Positions 1 through 5,347 of a DNA stretch of 5,347 nt are shown one piece after another (the first letter of the stretch is position 1; each line of letters opens with the position of its first letter). Origin of the DNA: an uncultured Collinsella sp. (GTDB lineage Bacteria > Actinomycetota > Coriobacteriia > Coriobacteriales > Coriobacteriaceae); contig CABSAN010000086.1 of NCBI GenBank assembly GCA_902475785.1, positions 1 through 5,347 of the forward strand, given 5' to 3'. Position numbers and translations under genes: made by a program. The notes beneath the pieces were generated by a model that was not told where the DNA came from, searched no databases, and worked only from the letters and a program-made list of their open reading frames with translations.

Positions 1-41
1 TCAACGATATGGCACCGTGGGGACACATGTATGTCAATCCT

Positions 42-61
42 GGTCTAACAGAGCCTTTTTT
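42..61 (+). terminator. Weak hairpin plus T-run, possible terminator of an upstream gene
   Basis: GG-TCT (42-46) can pair with AGA-CC (50-52, 54-55), leaving one bulged G at 53 and a three-base loop, and six T follow at 56-61. The arrangement is that of a short intrinsic terminator, but the stem is only five pairs and interrupted. A frame open from base 1 ends in TAA at 46-48, so this could be the end of an upstream gene, but only 15 codons are visible and none is recognisable. It could be chance in an A+T-rich leader. Confidence 0.3.
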
Positions 62-84
62 AATCCCCGTCCCAGAAAAATCAT

Positions 85-102
85 TATGCATAGAAAGTCA
101 TA
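85..102. promoter_or_regulatory. Candidate ARG box (ArgR/AhrC operator)
   Basis: The 18 bases fit the ARG-box consensus WNTGAATWWWWATTCANW at 8 of 10 core arm positions: TGCAT for TGAAT and AGTCA for ATTCA, with a mostly A centre. A poorer second site (6 of 10) sits at 105-122, two bases further on, which resembles the usual pairing of ARG boxes. Arginine repression of carAB is established in other bacteria because carbamoyl phosphate feeds arginine synthesis. The match is imperfect and the region is A+T-rich, so chance similarity is a real alternative. Confidence 0.3.
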
Positions 103-107
103 ATTAT

Positions 108-125
108 CATTTCGTAAACATTTCG
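108..125. repeat. Direct repeat CATTTCG, 11-bp period
   Basis: CATTTCG occurs at 108-114 and again at 119-125, so equivalent bases lie 11 bp apart, about one helical turn. The second copy is also the left half of a small palindrome, ATTTC-gat-GAAAT (120-132). Such phasing is typical of a protein that contacts one face of DNA, but no regulator can be named and the units are short. Confidence 0.3.
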
Positions 126-149
126 ATGAAATTAACGCCATGGCGCATA

Positions 150-171
150 CTTGCGGTTAAAATACCGCAAG
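150..171. promoter_or_regulatory. Perfect 8-bp inverted repeat around a -10-like hexamer (operator/promoter candidate)
   Basis: CTTGCGGT (150-157) and ACCGCAAG (164-171) are exact reverse complements separated by TAAAAT (158-163). TAAAAT matches the sigma70 -10 consensus at 5 of 6 positions. At 17-bp spacing the -35 position (135-140) reads ACGCCA, only 3 of 6, so the promoter is weak or activator-dependent if real. A start near 170 would give a leader of about 50 bases that still contains the whole PyrR loop, and the palindrome would then be a DNA operator overlapping the promoter. If transcription starts further upstream, the same bases would form an RNA hairpin. It is not followed by T and so is not a terminator. 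The cognate protein is unknown. Confidence 0.45.
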
Positions 172-184
172 GCCTAACTACCAA

Positions 185-215
185 CCTTTAAGCCGGTCCG
201 GAGAGACCGGGAAGG
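185..215 (+). promoter_or_regulatory. PyrR-binding RNA loop overlapping the carA ribosome-binding site
   Basis: The bases at 196-207, GTCCGGAGAGAC, fit the PyrR-site core GUCCNGNGAGRC at every position. The fold is also right. A lower stem pairs CCUU (185-188) with AAGG (212-215). An internal bulge UAAG (189-192) faces G211. An upper stem pairs CCGGUC (193-198) with GACCGG (205-210), and the hexaloop is CGGAGA (199-204). PyrR bound to UMP or UTP stabilises such loops. In Bacillus this controls a downstream attenuator, but here no terminator fits between the loop and the ATG at 222. The 3' arm AAGG is part of the carA Shine-Dalgarno AAGGAG (212-217), so PyrR should block ribosome binding, as described for the pyr operon of Mycobacterium smegmatis. 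pyrR itself is not in the window. Confidence 0.9.
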
Positions 216-221
216 AGAATT

Positions 222-1661
222 ATGGCGAACAACCATACTGCGGGCACCGCTGCCCGCACCTTCGCGCCCAGCGAGCTTTGCCAGCGCATGCTGGCCAAAA
301 CCAGCAAGGGCACCTGCGGTCCCTGCATCCTGTACCTTGAGGATGGGACCATTTTTTATGGCCGTGCATGCGGTGCCGAGGGTACCGCGACCGGCGAGGT
401 CTGCTTCAACACCTCGCTTGAGGGCTACTTTGAGGTCATGACCGATCCGAGCTATGCCGGCCAAATCGTAACCATGACCTATCCGCAGATCGGCAACTAT
501 GGCATCGACGAGACCGACGTCCAGTCGGCCTTCCCCGGCGATACCGCTCGCCCCGCGAGCGCTCCCGCCATGCGCGGCATGATCGTCCGCGACATGTGCG
601 CCACGCCTTCCAACTGGCGCTCGGCCGTCAGCGTGCCGGAGTACCTGCGTGTCCACGGCATCGTCGCTATCGAGGGCGTCGACACCCGCGCTCTTGTGCG
701 CCACCTGCGCGACAACGGTTCCAAGATGGGCATTATCTCGACCGAGATCTTTGACGTCGCCGAGCTTGCCGAGCGTCTGGCCGCAGCGCCGACGCTGGTG
801 GGCGAGAACCTGGTCAAGACCGTGAGCTGCCCCGCGCCTCATGCCTTTGCTGCGAGCGACCTGCCTGCTACGCATGACTTTGCGCTTGCCCCTGCCGCTC
901 CTGCCCGCCACAAAGTGGTCGCCTACGACTGCGGCGTGAAGCGCGGCATCCTGGAGGGCCTGGTCCGTGCCGGCTGCGACCTTACTGTCGTGCCGTGGGA
1001 TACGCCCGCGAGTGAGGTGCTCGACATGAATCCCGACGGTGTCTTTTTATCCAACGGCCCCGGCGACCCCGATGCCGTGGTAGAGACCTACGAGCAGGTG
1101 CAGCAGCTGATCGGCAAGGTGCCGGTCTTTGGTATTTGCCTTGGTCACCAGATGATTAGCTTGGCGTGCGGCGCCCAAATGGAAAAGCTTAAATTCGGTC
1201 ACCGTGGCGGTAACCAGCCGGTTATGAACCTGGTGAGCCGTCGCGTGGAGATCACCGCGCAAAACCACGGCTTTGGCCTGCTGTTCCCCAGTCTGGGCAA
1301 ACTGATCCCGGAGCTTTCCGGCGGCGAGACCGAGTATGCGGCCGATGGCGACCTGCGCGCCTGGGTGCGTCGCGGCATCGCGCCAGTCGTGATGAACGAG
1401 CGCTTCGGCCGCATTCGCCTGACGCACGTGAACCTCAACGACGGCACCGCCGAGGGCATCCAGCTGCTCGACGCCCCGTGCTTCTCGGTCCAGTACCACC
1501 CCGAGGCCTCGCCCGGCCCCACCGATGCCCACTATCTCTTCACCGCCTTTACGCGACTCATGGACGGCGAGGAGAACTACCTGGACATCGACACCGCGAA
1601 GGACCGCCTTGCCGGCTGGAATTTTGCCGAGATTGCCGCGACCGAAACCGAGGAGAACTAA
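222..1661 (+). CDS. carA: Carbamoyl-phosphate synthase small (glutaminase) subunit
   Basis: CarA hydrolyses glutamine and passes the ammonia through a tunnel to CarB, in the cytoplasm. The CarA-specific N-terminal domain starts near residue 36 (LEDG at 39-42, then FNTS and TDPSYAGQIV at 62-83). The class I glutamine amidotransferase domain spans roughly 231-445: NGPGDP at 278-283, nucleophile Cys306 in GICLGHQ, and His426 and Glu428 in HPEASPGP, completing the triad equivalent to Escherichia coli Cys269, His353 and Glu355. At 479 residues it is about 100 longer than usual, through an N-terminal extension of about 30, a 36-residue insertion within 351-400, and about 24 extra at the C-terminus. 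The start at 222 has AAGGAG four bases upstream, within the PyrR loop. The next Met (residue 23) has no Shine-Dalgarno. carB follows one base after the stop. Confidence 0.97.
   Translation: MANNHTAGTAARTFAPSELCQRMLAKTSKGTCGPCILYLEDGTIFYGRACGAEGTATGEVCFNTSLEGYFEVMTDPSYAGQIVTMTYPQIGNYGIDETDVQSAFPGDTARPASAPAMRGMIVRDMCATPSNWRSAVSVPEYLRVHGIVAIEGVDTRALVRHLRDNGSKMGIISTEIFDVAELAERLAAAPTLVGENLVKTVSCPAPHAFAASDLPATHDFALAPAAPARHKVVAYDCGVKRGILEGLVRAGCDLTVVPWDTPASEVLDMNPDGVFLSNGPGDPDAVVETYEQVQQLIGKVPVFGICLGHQMISLACGAQMEKLKFGHRGGNQPVMNLVSRRVEITAQNHGFGLLFPSLGKLIPELSGGETEYAADGDLRAWVRRGIAPVVMNERFGRIRLTHVNLNDGTAEGIQLLDAPCFSVQYHPEASPGPTDAHYLFTAFTRLMDGEENYLDIDTAKDRLAGWNFAEIAATETEEN
1650..1655 (+). promoter_or_regulatory. 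carB ribosome-binding site inside the carA 3' end
   Basis: GAGGAG lies in the last Glu codons of carA, seven bases before the ATG at 1663. The carA stop TAA (1659-1661) lies between the site and the start. This fixes the carB start at 1663 although the frame is open upstream to 1525. It also predicts translational coupling: ribosomes ending on carA are already at the carB start, so PyrR repression of carA would reduce both subunits together. Confidence 0.8.
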
Positions 1662-1662
1662 C

Positions 1663-4977
<3,315 letters not shown>

Positions 4978-5153
4978 CGTGGGCTGTCCGGCCGGGGCGG
5001 GAGGGGCGGAGATTTCCCCCTTTCGCTCCGGCTGCAAGCAGAGTCGCTCAGGAGGAAACTCCGCTCCTCCCGCCCCGGCCTGCGGTGACTCGGCTGCACC
5101 GTGTGCTGCCGAAGGGGCTTTGCGCGATGACTAGGGCTGAATAAAAAGGGAGT

Positions 5154-5173
5154 GTGGGCAGAGCCCACGTTTT
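5154..5173 (+). terminator. Short hairpin with T4, minor terminator candidate
   Basis: GTGGGC (5154-5159) pairs perfectly with GCCCAC (5163-5168) around an AGA loop, followed by G and four T (5170-5173). The T-run is short, so on its own it would be an inefficient terminator. It stands only a few bases before a much stronger one and the two may act in tandem. Confidence 0.4.
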
Positions 5174-5179
5174 GTATGG

Positions 5180-5217
5180 GGCCCTCCGGTGAATTGCATT
5201 CACCGGAGGGCCTTTTT
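5180..5217 (+). terminator. Strong intrinsic terminator of carAB
   Basis: A 15-bp perfect stem pairs GGCCCTCCGGTGAAT (5180-5194) with its reverse complement (5198-5212) around a TGC loop, and five T follow directly (5213-5217). This is a textbook Rho-independent terminator for the plus strand. On the minus strand no T-run follows the hairpin, so it acts in one direction. It lies about 200 bases after the carB stop, giving the mRNA a long structured 3' end that includes the quasi-palindrome. Confidence 0.93.
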
Positions 5218-5310
5218 GTGGCTGGCTGAGAGTGCCGCTGGACAGTTAGTTCAGATTTGTATTTTTGTGAGGGTGGAAAAGGCCGATTTGAGGATCGCGT
5301 CGAAAATGTT

Positions 5311-5329
5311 GGTGTAAGGGTGACACCCT
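5311..5329. promoter_or_regulatory. Overlapping small palindromes beyond the terminator, possible operator
   Basis: AGGGTG-a-CACCCT (5317-5329) is a perfect 6-bp inverted repeat around one base. GGTGT (5311-5315) with ACACC (5323-5327) forms an alternative overlapping one. A third, TCGTT-t-AACGA, is at 5335-5345. They could be protein sites for a gene beyond the window, or part of a repeat. The rest of 5221-5347 shows no Shine-Dalgarno with a lasting plus-strand frame. A minus-strand frame is open from the edge (5346) to TGA at 5251-5253, 31 codons, not recognisable. Confidence 0.3.
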
Positions 5330-5347
5330 AGCGCTCGTTTAACGAAG

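Noticed and set aside
9..37. Minus-strand TTGACA (32-37) as a divergent promoter
   Set aside because: The -35 is perfect, but at 17-bp spacing the -10 is TGCCAT, only 3 of 6, and no gene is visible before the edge.
9..191. A 60-codon plus-strand frame in the leader
   Set aside because: No Shine-Dalgarno, A+T-rich unlike the genes, no recognisable motif, and it runs through the promoter-like palindrome into the PyrR loop.
174..911. Minus-strand frame of 245 codons opposite carA and its leader
   Set aside because: It is a shadow of carA codon bias, has no family motif, and overlaps the PyrR element.
1525..1662. 46-codon upstream extension of the carB frame
   Set aside because: It overlaps conserved carA sequence in another frame; the family start MPKRTDIKRILVIG at 1663 has its own Shine-Dalgarno.
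5120..5147. TTGCGC and TAAAAA as a promoter for a small RNA before the terminator
   Set aside because: Only 3 and 4 of 6 matches with 16-bp spacing; too weak without transcript data.

Overview
The window holds one complete transcription unit, carA-carB, encoding the two subunits of carbamoyl-phosphate synthetase. It is framed by a regulated leader (1-221) and a structured 3' region (4978-5220). The coding DNA is GC-rich, with codon third positions dominated by G and C, while the leader from about 55 to 190 is much richer in A and T. Three things suggest an actinobacterium: the long CarA (479 residues) and CarB (1104 residues), a PyrR-type RNA site laid over the carA ribosome-binding site, and the overall composition. 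The best guess is class Coriobacteriia, close to Collinsella or Olsenella. That placement rests on recollection of family features and not on a search.

Layout: 1-60 is the edge of an upstream unit, with a weak hairpin plus a run of six T at 42-61. From 61 to 180 the DNA is A+T-rich and carries several small symmetric elements: a possible ARG box at 85-102, an 11-bp-phased direct repeat at 108-125, and a perfect 8-bp inverted repeat at 150-171 around a -10-like TAAAAT. At 185-215 there is a near-ideal PyrR-binding RNA loop whose 3' arm is the carA Shine-Dalgarno sequence. carA runs 222-1661. carB (1663-4977) follows after a single base and has its Shine-Dalgarno inside the last carA codons. 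Around the carB stop codon lies a nested quasi-palindrome of about 190 bases (4939-5131), followed by a weak hairpin terminator (5154-5173) and a strong intrinsic terminator (5180-5217). From 5221 to the end no gene can be assigned; it holds a short palindrome near 5317-5329 and an unidentified open frame on the minus strand.

How it works together: CarA releases ammonia from glutamine. CarB uses it with bicarbonate and two ATP to make carbamoyl phosphate, shared by pyrimidine and arginine synthesis. The leader suggests pyrimidine feedback on translation by PyrR, and CarB keeps the C-terminal residues for nucleotide (UMP-type) allosteric control, so pyrimidine level would act on both synthesis and activity of the enzyme. 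No new gene system is evident. The less expected parts are the palindrome overlapping the carB end, the PyrR loop acting without an attenuator, and a 36-residue insertion in the CarA glutaminase domain.
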